Of a stretch of DNA of 64,000 nt, positions 1 through 9,254 are shown piece by piece (position 1 is the stretch's first letter; each line of letters starts with the position of its first letter). The DNA is from Cylindrodendrum hubeiense (taxonomy: Eukaryota > Ascomycota > Sordariomycetes > Hypocreales > Nectriaceae). The position numbers and the translations under genes are program-made. A model generated the notes under the pieces. It did no database searches. It was given only the letters and a program-made list of their open reading frames with translations, and was not told the origin of the DNA. The stretch lies in NCBI GenBank assembly GCA_014621425.1, contig JAANBB010000001.1, positions 186,001 to 250,000 on the forward strand. The letters run 5' to 3'.

Positions 1-620
1 ATGAACATCTGAGAACTTTGAAAATATCTTATATTGGAATTATTAGCAACCGCAAGATTCCATATCTATCAGCAGAAACTGTGGCGACTATCGTCGATAA
101 TCTGCCCGACTTGCAGGAATTCGAGTTTGCCCCAGAAGAAGAGGAAATTGTATGGAATTTCCATTCCTCTGCATCTAAAATCCCATCAAGCATACTAACG
201 AACGCGTATTAATAGGACGAAATCGGAAAAGCACTCTCCCGTGGGGATAACCTGACGTCACTCACCTGCTACCCCCATGAGAGCTGGGCAGGCTATCCTC
301 GACCAGATGACCCTGGATTTACCATCCTAAGCGGCATTCTCCAAGGTTTTCTGTCTCGGGGCGGTGGAAGTGGCCGTGGGAAATTCGTCTGGGAGGATCA
401 CTTCAAGCTCAAACGCGTATCTGTGCACTACCGAGCATGGGACGTTGCGTCAAAATTCGGAAAACCCCAAAAGGGTATGAAGAAGGCGCAAAGTATGAAG
501 AGCGACGGCGATGGGAAACGTCAGGTTTTGCATCGGGATATTACGGGAACGTTTCACCAGCGCATACATGTTGGATATGATCCTGCGTATGCGTGGGTGG
601 AGAAAGTGGCTGGGGATTGA
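1..620 (+). CDS. 3' end of an LRR-like protein gene (5' partial)
   Basis: The reading frame is open from the window edge (first full codon at base 3). Exons are <1..149 and 216..620; the intron at 150-215 begins GTATGG, has a CTAAC branch site and ends TAG, and the frame continues across it. About 183 codons are visible. The start HLRTLKISYIG followed by a block with VDNLPDLQEFEF has the spaced leucines of leucine-rich-repeat strands, as in fungal F-box/LRR proteins, but no F-box can be seen because the N-terminus lies outside. The tail is basic and glycine-rich (SRGGGSGRGK, KPQKGMKK) and ends near YAWVEKVAGD. That this is a gene end is fairly sure; the family assignment is weak. Confidence 0.6.
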
Positions 621-973
621 TTGAGCCCTGAAACGATGTGCTGATATGTTGCTTCACATGAGAAGAAGACGGCAAGGATATAGAGTGGTTTTTTGTATTA
701 GTTCGCACGGAAAAAAGTGAGGTATCAGATGCCTGAAAACTGAACCTCGACGAGGATGTGTCGCTAAAAGTACGAAGACGAAGACAGTACCAGAATCGGA
801 AACGAACTTTCCAATTTGATTCCTATCCCAAAGGAACCAAAACGTTCCAAAACGGAGCCTCGCGTTCTGAAGTCACATTGACTCTATAACTCGCCCAACT
901 AATGCCCTCATCACCAACCCATCTAGAGTCCATCAAGATATGATCACTAGACAAAACCTGTCAGCATCTCCGT
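621..973. other. Intergenic between convergent genes
   Basis: This 353-base stretch lies between the 3' ends of two genes facing each other. It should hold both 3' untranslated regions. No coding frame, RNA gene or repeat was recognised. Confidence 0.6.
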
Positions 974-3135
974 TCAAAAGTCAGGCGGCCGGGTTGTCAT
1001 AATGGGCGGCGAATCCTCATTGACATATACAGCCATTCGCGCTGACCGATAAACCGGCGCGGCTGCGATGGCCTCGAACGAGATATCGGGCAATGGACGG
1101 GTGAAGCTCACCTTGTTAGCAGAGTTTGCATGGCGATTCGCGCCCGCGTTTCTGATCTTGACGAGCTGAGACTCGAATATGTTGGTTCGGTCACGGGTGG
1201 CTTTCGACACATCCTGACTAAGTTTCCTTGCGACGGCCCTGAATGAATCAAAGAAGCCCTCAGTCCCATCGTCTTGGGGAATCATCTCTAGCTCCCGTAT
1301 TTGCTCTTCTGACAGACCCTTAACAGCCTGGTAAGCACACTCTGCCATGAAGTAGCGCCTGAGAAGAATACGGATGGCCTTCAGATCGGTGTTGCCATCT
1401 TCTTGGGCAGATTCGGAGCTACCAGACACGAGGCTGCTCTCAGCATTCCTCAGGACAGGGGCCAGTCTCCGGACAGCTTCATTGGCAACCTGACCAAGAA
1501 TGGGATTCGTAGCCTCAACACCTTTGAGTAAAAGAGAGCCTAGCGAGTCGAACAAGCCCTCCTCGCCCGCCGTTGGGACGGCGTCTCCCAGCAATCGCCT
1601 GGTGAAGGCATCCATGTTTTCTTTGATGTTAATCCCCAATGGTCGGCGTTGAAGTTGGATATCAGACTCTTGGTTTTGTTCAGAACCAGAGAGCTTAGTC
1701 AGGTGATCCGAAAAAATGTCCAGAGCAATGCGCGTAACAGACGGGAGTAGGAGGGGGGCGAGGATGTCGATATTTGGGACTTTGGCAGACCAGTGCTCCG
1801 CCATCGTCTTCGTGATTTCAGCCACGAGACCCTCCGATGAAAGATTTAAAACTTTTTGCAGCGCAGCTTCAGCAAGCAGTGCCCTGCTGGCAGTCTCATC
1901 AGTCTTGGTTGCAGATTCCTGACCGAGGCTCTCCGCGAGAATAGTATTGGCCAAGGTGCCCACTACAACACTCAAAGGTGCACCCATGGGGCCGAGGAAA
2001 GGCGAAGCGAATGGCAAGACGCGACCGCCTACTCTGGCGACATCCTTCAATGTATCAAAAAATCCTTCGGCTTCGGCTTCTTGGCCCGGAAAAGGTGCCT
2101 CTGAGATGCTCCCATCCTCTTTGGTGGTGATTCTGGCAACATTTTGAGGAGTGCCAAAGTTAGACCCATGAGTATCGAAGAGTTCAATGAATCCATTGTA
2201 GTTGTTGCCGTACTGGCCACCGATGATACTGCCTGAGTTGTTGTTACCGCCGCCGTAGCAGTGGGTGCCAATGGAAAATTGCTTTCCATTTCCTTTGCAC
2301 AAGATCGGGGCCCCGGATTGTCCTGTTTAGAACGAACATATCAGTATAAAGAGCTGATGGAAACATATTCAGTTACTTACCTGCATAGGTCGAAATTCTG
2401 TACTCGATCATGTTCATCGGGTTCCGGTCTAAGTCGTAGTCTGTCCTCTCAAAGAGCTCGAACATCTGCGCGCCGATTTCGTCACCCATATTTCTGTCTC
2501 CAGGGTATCCGACAACACCCAGGATCTTGTCTCCAGATGAAGGGGTGTCAGTAAATGCAATGGGGCGAAGGTTGCCAGTGAATGGTGACTGGAGCTGGAT
2601 GAAAGCCACGTCCTTTGGCCGAATGGGCTCGTTGATCCATTCGCCCGTCGTAACGACCTTACGACCGTATCTAGCCTGAACGGTGGGAGATCCTACCGAA
2701 GAAGCTCCATTATAGCCGATGTAGCACTTGATCTGAGTGGAGGCACCAAACTGGTACTTCCAATCGAATACAACGTGCCCGGCAGTGACGAGAAGGTCGG
2801 GACGAACGAGCCATCCAGTGCCGATCATCCAGACGGGCTTGCCATTTTTGTTTTTAAAGCAGCTCTGGATTTTGACAACGGCTATGTATCGTCAGCTGCG
2901 GCTCCTCTGTATGGTTTGATTGATTCTGAAGTCTCGGCCTGTCGCACTTACAGCGAAACTTTCCTCCGTCCGCAAAGTCGTACTCATCAACGAGCGTGCG
3001 ATAGTCGGGGTCAAAGATTGACTCATCCGCGCCTTTGCGTCCATCGTCAGGGAGGACAATTGACTCTGAGGTAGCAGACAACGCAGCCACAGACGGCACC
3101 TCGAGTTGCCAGGCAGCTGCTTGAATTGGTGCCAT
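974..3135 (-). CDS. V8/trypsin-like serine protease with long helical C-terminal region
   Basis: Exons on the minus strand are 3135..2952, 2881..2381 and 2322..974. The introns start GTAAGT and end ATAG and ACAG, and the joined frame gives 677 aa. The protease domain (about aa 60-290) has a chymotrypsin-type triad: His in TAGHVVFDW, Asp in PKDVAFIQL, and Ser in STYAGQSGAPI, whose codons are split by intron 2. The QSGAP form and the GTGWLV strand before the His are typical of glutamyl-endopeptidase (V8-like) members. There is no clear signal peptide (MAPIQAAAWQLEV), so the site of action is uncertain. The last about 350 aa are not protease; they contain three EG(F/L)FD(T/S) motifs near aa 316, 482 and 585, each starting a predicted helical stretch. 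The function of this tail is unknown. Protease family is confident, substrate unknown. Confidence 0.85.
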
Positions 3136-4458
3136 TTTGCAAGCGTGATTGGATAATAGAGGCTAAAAAGTATGAATTGAAGCAGAGGCAATGATGTGCA
3201 TGGGATGAGAATGAGCGAAACCAAATAGCGATGAGGTGAGTTTATATAATGCTCAACTCAATGGAGGGGAACCAGCAACGAGGCTACCCAAAGATCCAGA
3301 CCCTCAAGGTCATGCCTCAGACGCGGGGCTTCTGAGACCTGCGGCGAAGCTGAAATTGATAGTTCAATTTTCTCAAAGCTGAGGTTACGTTTTCAGCCTA
3401 GCACCGACGCTATTTTCCGAAGAGAGACATGAGGGGGTTTAATGCCAATAATCCAGGCTCGAACATGGGTGCGGGACGCTACAAACCGCCAATTAAACCG
3501 CATGTCGTTGATAATCCACTCCTAGGGTGGTAGTGGATTCCATGAAATAGGAGCGGTAAGGATCGGCCCGTGCGAAGGGTGCGAGGTTTGGCTCGAACTT
3601 TGGATTGCCACTATTGACTTTAATGGAGCTTAGTGTAAATGCGACGTTGTTTCTCCTCCTGATTCCATCCCCTGGTTGGCTAGCCCACATGCATCGTGAG
3701 AACAGTTGCTCTACGTGGCTTGTGCTGACAGAGGACTACAATCTACAAGGGACCGAGAATTCTGGATTGAGGCTAGTTCTACTCTCAATAGATAGCTGAA
3801 ATACCTACTACCTCAGACTTGTTTTGCCACAGCGTCGTCAGCCAGCTATCGTATGTCACATCTGCCGACTAGGGCAAAAGTGGAATGAACGCTCCGGTGA
3901 TGCGTACTGCAATAATGACCGTTATTAGTGACAATAAGATTTATTCCTCGTAGCATTGACAATAAGAAAGAGGCGTATCGGCTGTACTACGGGTACTAAG
4001 CCCGCTGCTAAGACTATACTACCATGTGCCTACGAACTTCGAGACAGTAGTCTGTCACATCTATCTGTAAAGGTCGCGGTTAGAAGAAGGAGTTATGGTC
4101 GCTGGAAGCGGAAGTTATCGTGAGGCTACGATCTTTTTTTTCTTTTTTTCTTTTCCAGCTTAATCACTTTAGCTGTGATGCTGTGATGATGCCATACAAC
4201 ATCATGATCTGGAAGCAGATTCTCATTCCTTGAATCTATGGCATTAGATGACACTGTTTTACTCCATTACTACGGCTACTACAGCTCTCGGCGAATGTTA
4301 AATCAAGAGCATCATTGCACTTTACCCTTTCAGAGCAACAGTTTCATTAGCTTTGTGATCCTAATATTTCTCTATTTATCCGAGTTAAATTGTGATACTC
4401 AAATTGACCGTTAAGAGGTGACCCATCTCGTCCCTGATATTATTCCTGAACTGTCCGA
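3136..4458. other. Intergenic, protease promoter side and gene-free DNA
   Basis: The part next to 3135 is the protease promoter. The rest holds only short overlapping frames without recognisable protein. A T-rich run lies at 4132-4155 (mostly T with a few C). No mobile element or RNA gene was recognised. Confidence 0.55.
3241..3248 (-). promoter_or_regulatory. TATA-like box of the serine protease gene
   Basis: Read on the minus strand the site is TATATAAA, about 106 bases upstream of the start codon at 3135. Position and sequence fit a core promoter; this is inferred from sequence only. Confidence 0.4.
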
Positions 4459-6195
4459 TCATGCAATGGGCACACTATATTTGCGATGCTGATCGTCAGT
4501 CCCAACAATTACATGATCTCCAGCATTGATCGAGTCCCAATCAAGCCACTCTCCATTCGGGGCCAGCATAGACCATACTTCTCCATCTATGCTAACTTTG
4601 AAAACGGTCTCTTGATAAGAGGAAAGACCTCCTAAGCGGTCCATATATTTCTCCAAATGCCAGTACGTTCTTTTCCGAAAGTCATACATCCAGCCCATGC
4701 TTTCCAGGTCCTCAGGGTCAACTTCCACGACTGTAGAAGGATAGTCCCCTTTGAATAGAACCAATGGTACTTTGCCGTCTTTAATTGCGTCTGGTATGAA
4801 TATTTGCTCCACAGGCATCTTGGCATCTTCCATAGTATCTCGGAACTCCTGGACTCGCGAGGATTTCGCCTTCTGTTGTAGCTCTACACATGCCCGCTCA
4901 ACGTCCGCGGGATCTATACCCACGGAAGCCCAGTCCATGTATTCCTTTGTGAAAGGTCCGTTTGGGTGACGAGAATTCCTGATGATCTGGGGGATGGACA
5001 GGCCGTCGGTGCTCGGAGACTTTCGGCCAGCTGCCAAGTCATGTCTCATGGCGCCAGCTACATCCTGTATGATCTTTTCGAGATACGCGTCGGTCATAAT
5101 GTCGACGCCGAGTCTCCCTGTCTGACCAGTAAAGAACTTGTTATCGGCTAAGAGAGCTCTAATTTCTCCAGCAATATCCGTCGGGGAGGGACCTTGTTGT
5201 AGTATGTTTCTCCATATAATCCTTTGCAGAGAGCTTATGATGGAGATAAGACGTTGCGGGATTTTAGGTGCCGGTGAGCCCCAATTTCTTCTCGACTCGT
5301 CAAAGTATGTACACCTTTGGATGACTATATGTTCCACACGCTGCAGTACTAAATTTAAGTATTTCAGTGGGGTGCTTGATGTGGCATCATCCTTAACCTT
5401 CTCAGCGATATCGTGATATAAGGCGTTGTCCAAGTAGCTTCGCAGATTGTGGAGCTGTTTTGAACTCACCCCGAGGAAGTAAGTGTTCGTAGCGGGATCC
5501 TCGGAAGAAGCCTTGAAATCTTCCAATGCTTGTTCTCTTGGAGCCCCGTGAGTTCCTTCAAGAGATCGAAGGAGATCACGGTGTCTCCGACCCTGGTCTC
5601 TCTCGTGATGTTGGATCAACTTTCGTTTTCTGTAGCTTCCCTGACTCTGGTATTGCTTTCTCTGCCAGCCGACACTTTCCCACGTTTCCGAAACTCGCCG
5701 GAGGACCTTTTGAATTGCTAAGCGTTCCTTTTCCTCAGTTTCAAGGGATGAAGGGCCGGAATGGGAAGCTTCAACTGGCTCGGTTCGTTGTCGGCGGGGT
5801 TTGAGACTAGGTCCCCCATCGCCCTGCTTCTTCTTTCGATCGTCTGAGTCCGAGCCAGAGGAATTATCGTCGTCGTAATTTCCAGTTCGGCGTCTTTGTT
5901 TCTCGTTCCAGTTGGCGCGGCGATTCTGGAGGTTCGAGCTGGCTCGCGATGTATTGGTTGGTGGAGCTTCTGCTCTCACGGCGTTTTGTCGTCGAGTGAC
6001 GTGGCCTGCGACGTTGCGATACTCGGGATCTGGTAGGACGATTGGATTTTCATTTGGGCTGTGCTGGGCTTTCGCCTTTGCTGGACCGGTCGAAGCGAAT
6101 GTTTTCGTCGGTTTCGTCAGTTTTGTGACGAGGCTGTGCTGGCGATCGCGGATGGTGCCACTCTCTGTATTTGTCTCACAGCCTTCTGGAATCAT
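4459..6195 (-). CDS. Hypothetical 578-aa protein
   Basis: One uninterrupted frame of 578 codons with an ATG start. I do not recognise a named family. The first about 190 residues look disordered: rich in S, T, P, R, K, with an acidic run (GNYDDDNSSGSDSDD) followed by a basic one (RKKKQGDGG). From about aa 190 the sequence becomes ordered and helical, and includes YRKRKLIQHHERDQGRRHRD. The C-terminal about 120 aa contain VPLVLFKGDYPSTVVEV, MGWMYDFRKRTYWHLEKYM and a final region (DGEVWSMLAPNGEWLDWD) that could form a small beta domain. No signal peptide or membrane segment is visible. It is divergent to the DUF6594 gene, 378 bases apart, so the two could share a promoter. Length and ordered composition support a real gene; the role is unknown. 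Confidence 0.7.
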   Translation of the reverse strand: MIPEGCETNTESGTIRDRQHSLVTKLTKPTKTFASTGPAKAKAQHSPNENPIVLPDPEYRNVAGHVTRRQNAVRAEAPPTNTSRASSNLQNRRANWNEKQRRRTGNYDDDNSSGSDSDDRKKKQGDGGPSLKPRRQRTEPVEASHSGPSSLETEEKERLAIQKVLRRVSETWESVGWQRKQYQSQGSYRKRKLIQHHERDQGRRHRDLLRSLEGTHGAPREQALEDFKASSEDPATNTYFLGVSSKQLHNLRSYLDNALYHDIAEKVKDDATSSTPLKYLNLVLQRVEHIVIQRCTYFDESRRNWGSPAPKIPQRLISIISSLQRIIWRNILQQGPSPTDIAGEIRALLADNKFFTGQTGRLGVDIMTDAYLEKIIQDVAGAMRHDLAAGRKSPSTDGLSIPQIIRNSRHPNGPFTKEYMDWASVGIDPADVERACVELQQKAKSSRVQEFRDTMEDAKMPVEQIFIPDAIKDGKVPLVLFKGDYPSTVVEVDPEDLESMGWMYDFRKRTYWHLEKYMDRLGGLSSYQETVFKVSIDGEVWSMLAPNGEWLDWDSINAGDHVIVGTDDQHRKYSVPIA

Positions 6196-6573
6196 ACTGG
6201 TCGAATTTGATTGTGATGTGTCTTAGAAATGTAATTGCAATATCGGCTGGTATGAACGAAGGCCGATGTTGCACAATCACTGTCACAGGCTCTTGGGACA
6301 GGGCTGAGTAAATATTCGCCTGAATGAGTAGAACGTCTGACCTGGTTGCCTCTTGGTGCCTGATTCCGCCTTATTCCGCCTCATTCTGCCTTGTCCTGCA
6401 AAACTATGCAGCATACACAGTTGTCTTATTCGGCATCCCTTGCATAACCGAGGCTTTGCCAATCCAATCAGGTCCAACACCTCATGTGACGTCAGGCTGG
6501 ATCCCCAGACTCGTCCGCAGCATCAGCACTTATCAACTGAACAATCAATTCAGCGATCGTGAAGCGCACCGAA
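6196..6573. other. Divergent intergenic region (shared promoter candidate)
   Basis: 378 bases separate the start codons of the unknown 578-aa gene (minus) and the DUF6594 gene (plus), so both promoters must lie here. No clear TATA box was found. A short direct repetition of the type ATTCCGCCT/ATTCTGCCT is seen around 6362-6392. Confidence 0.45.
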
Positions 6574-7622
6574 ATGAGACCAAGACTATCAACAGACACA
6601 ACACGATCTTTCACCTCTCAGCAGGGTTCCGGGAGTGGTATTTCTCTGGATACTGTCACGGAGGCTCCACCACCAGAAGCACCGCCAACAGAAGAGGAGA
6701 TCTTTAAGAAGCCATGGAAATTCATCGGTTACAGGGGATACGCAAACTTCATTTCTTCTGAAGACGACTTCTTTATCCTTCGACGTTTTAATACCCTCAA
6801 TGCCAGAGTCGCCCTAGCCTTGCAAGATGAGCTTTGCGAACTTGAGGAGGAGCTCTCTGAGCTAGACACCGAGTTTAGTAAAAGATGCTATGACGGAGTA
6901 AGCAATGGCACTTTTCGCGAAGATCAAGTAGAAGAACGGAGGGCTTTGGTCAGAGAAATAGCAAAGAAGTTGGGCAAATATAGTGGGCTTTCCTCCTTTC
7001 ATGTCCGATGTTTCATGCGACTGATTATTCTAGATGAATTCGTGCTGCAACAATCGAGTTTGAGGAAATACCCTCAAGCGCCCAGCCGAGACGTTAAGAG
7101 CATCCAAAATTGGCACTACAACTACGACTACAGGGCAATAGCAGCAGAAGAACAGAAATATTTAGATCATAAAAAAGACCTAATAAGTGTAGTCGAGAGA
7201 GACAAAGCTCCGTTACGCCGTCTGATCGATAAATCTCAACGACTGCGAACACTTTCAATATGGAAGCGCAAGGGCAAAGATCCGGCCGATTACGATTTCC
7301 AGCATGTATCATACTACTCCGACAAGCGCATCGATGGATTTGCGTCTGGAGTAATTGTCGGCGTCGGCGTAGTAATGCTGATTACGCCCATCTGGATCCT
7401 CCAAGAAATGAAGACTCTACAGACCAAGTTGGCGGTGATAACAATATTCGTCTTTGCCTTCTTGCTCATATTGTCGTTTCCTATGGCTTCAAAGCCCTTT
7501 GAGGCCTTGGGTGCAACTGCAGCGTAAGTCCATCTTAAAACTTATGCCGTTGGACGTAAAACTGACATGGCTTTAGGTACGCAGCAGTTCTGATGGTTTT
7601 TATTCAGTTTGGTACAATCTAG
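6574..7622 (+). CDS. DUF6594 family membrane protein
   Basis: Exons are 6574..7523 and 7577..7622 (intron GTAAGT...TTTAG), giving 331 aa. The open frame extends 15 bases further upstream to a GTG, but the first ATG is at 6574 and is preferred. The family is recognised from the opening GYRGYANFISSEDDFFILRRFNTLNARVAL, a coiled-coil stretch (LQDELCELEEELSELD), a central helical part, and three C-terminal membrane helices: GFASGVIVGVGVVMLITPIW, KLAVITIFVFAFLLILSF and AYAAVLMVFIQFG. The last helix is encoded mainly by exon 2, so omitting the intron would truncate the protein. The family is common in filamentous ascomycetes, often in many copies, and has no established function; some members lie near het-type genes. 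It is divergently paired with the unknown gene at 4459-6195. Confidence 0.85.
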
Positions 7623-8207
7623 TCAAAGATATAACTGGCTATGTACCGTATGCACTGTTTGGCAAGTTGAACCTCCCTCAGCTGTAGAATTTGAAACGGA
7701 AGAATAGTGCTTTGTATGGGTAGGCGTGGAGTTGAGGCGATATTAAATTAGTCGAGCTTATAAGAAGATCATATAATCAGAAACTTTGCCTTCTCTATAG
7801 GCTTGAAACTTCTCGTCAACTGCGTCATGGTCCTATTAAATAATAACCCATAGGTTGAGCGGTCGAATCCTACATTGACTGAGTAATCCTCGAAACGACT
7901 CATGAAATTGAATGGTGAATTGGTGGTCCTCCTCATATACCTGTAGAATAACAGCGTCATTTTGAAGACTTCATCCCTTCCATGGTTTCAACGCACTGGT
8001 AAACTCTCTGAGCCCAGCCTATCGCGCTTCGGGCATGATATGACGACAAAAGCAGAAAGCCCGTCCGAAAGCAGCTTCTGCTCAATCATACCCTCGCCCC
8101 GTGTGAATCCATCGAGTCGGTCATTTAACGTCATTTCGCCACGTGTCATCGCGATTCAATATTTCCTTGAGGGTAGACGTCGGTACATTTTCTCATTTAT
8201 ATGCCGA

Positions 8208-8382
8208 GGTGGACATGAGTTGGCATTACTCGGTATAGGTGGACATGGGTGGACATTACTCGGTATAGGTGGACATGGGTGGACATTACTCGGTATAGGT
8301 GGACATGAGTGGACATTGCTTGGCTTAGGTGGACACGAGTGGACGCGGGGATAGGTCGACATGGGTGGACGTGAGGGTTTAG
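8208..8382. repeat. 30-bp minisatellite, about six copies
   Basis: Tandem units start at 8208, 8238, 8268, 8298, 8328 and 8354. The core is GGTGGACATGRGTGGACATT followed by ACTCGGTATA. The first four units are 30 bases long and nearly identical; the fifth is shortened to 26 and the last has diverged. Each unit contains the internal sub-repeat GGTGGACATG / GGTGGACATT, about 11 bases apart. Because 30 is a multiple of three, the array produces long open frames on both strands. Confidence 0.9.
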
Positions 8383-9151
8383 GCATTTCGGTTCCAGTCT
8401 ACTCCACCATCCTTAAGCTACCTGATCTAATACGAGATAGCAAAACCTACTGTGTAAAGTGTGCAGACATTGTTGGGATACAGGCTGATGGTTTGGTGCA
8501 TCGACGGACCTGACAAACTGCGGGGGGAAACACGTCCCCGCGAAGGGCGTCTTTTTGTACACTGACGGAGGCCTTTATTTACTCGCATGAAATAACAGAG
8601 GGTTACTTCGAGCAAGTGATCTTTAAGATGTGGGGCTGAGAATCCTTCGGCTTCTCTGTTCCTTTCAGCTAAAAATGCCACTCTTACTCGCAGACTAGTG
8701 GCAGCCATGTTTCACTCCATGTTCTTATTCTTATTCTTGTTGTATTGTACGCCCTACTTCTCTTCTCGGGTATCATTACAACGAGGTAAAACGTTGGGCA
8801 TCCCACAGTGGTACCATAACCCAAAACTAGCCAGTCACGAACGCAAGCTCGTGACATCTCGGCGCAGAACCACACGAAGATCCTCATTTTAAATTACCCC
8901 ACAAAGAAACGGCCCGTTTAAAACCCTTGAGATCGTCTGCCGAGGCGTATAATGACGAGCTCCAAGATGGAGATGCAATGCTTCCCCCGCATTTTAACCC
9001 CATGGGGAGATCTTCCCCACATTGACCAGGGATGTTCGGCGCTGCTGCTTGCCGCTGATACTTGCCGAATATGAAGTTGTTGCTTGGCTAAGACTCCTTG
9101 CCGGGTCAATACTCAGCGAAAAGTTCGTATCGCTTCCTACTAAATTCTCAG

Positions 9152-9159
9152 TATAAGTA
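9152..9159 (+). promoter_or_regulatory. TATA-like box of the GH78 gene
   Basis: TATAAGTA lies 71 bases before the GH78 start codon. A small upstream frame (ATG at 9201) lies between this box and the start codon. Confidence 0.35.
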
Positions 9160-9200
9160 TTTGCAATATGTATCACCCAAATTTAGAAAGCAAGTCAACA

Positions 9201-9254
9201 ATGCGACTTCGCATCATCCATCATGGCCATCTCAATCTCTCAGCTGTCCTTTGA
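9201..9254 (+). promoter_or_regulatory. Upstream ORF overlapping the GH78 start
   Basis: An ATG at 9201 with A at -3 opens a 17-codon frame that ends with TGA at 9252-9254. It therefore overlaps the GH78 start codon at 9223 in a different frame. If transcription starts about 30 bases after the TATA-like box at 9152, this ATG is in the mRNA and would be met first by scanning ribosomes. It could dampen GH78 translation; alternatively the real transcript starts downstream of it. Confidence 0.35.

Larger units (their letters stand above)
7623..9222. other. Intergenic with minisatellite and GH78 promoter
   Basis: Apart from the minisatellite at 8208-8382 and the promoter elements just before 9223, no gene is supported. 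Frames through the repeat (both strands, rich in Gly-His or Pro-Cys) are by-products of its 30-base period. Confidence 0.55.

Noticed and set aside
4132..4155. T-rich run as a transposon poly(A) tail
   Set aside because: No target-site duplication or reverse-transcriptase remnant nearby; simple low-complexity DNA.
7855..7880. GGTCGAATCC resembling a tRNA B box
   Set aside because: No matching acceptor stem, anticodon arm or A box could be placed around it.
8156..8386. Open frames through the tandem repeat (Pro/Cys-rich on minus, Gly/His-rich on plus)
   Set aside because: They exist because the repeat period is a multiple of three; no signal peptide, domain or start context supports a gene.
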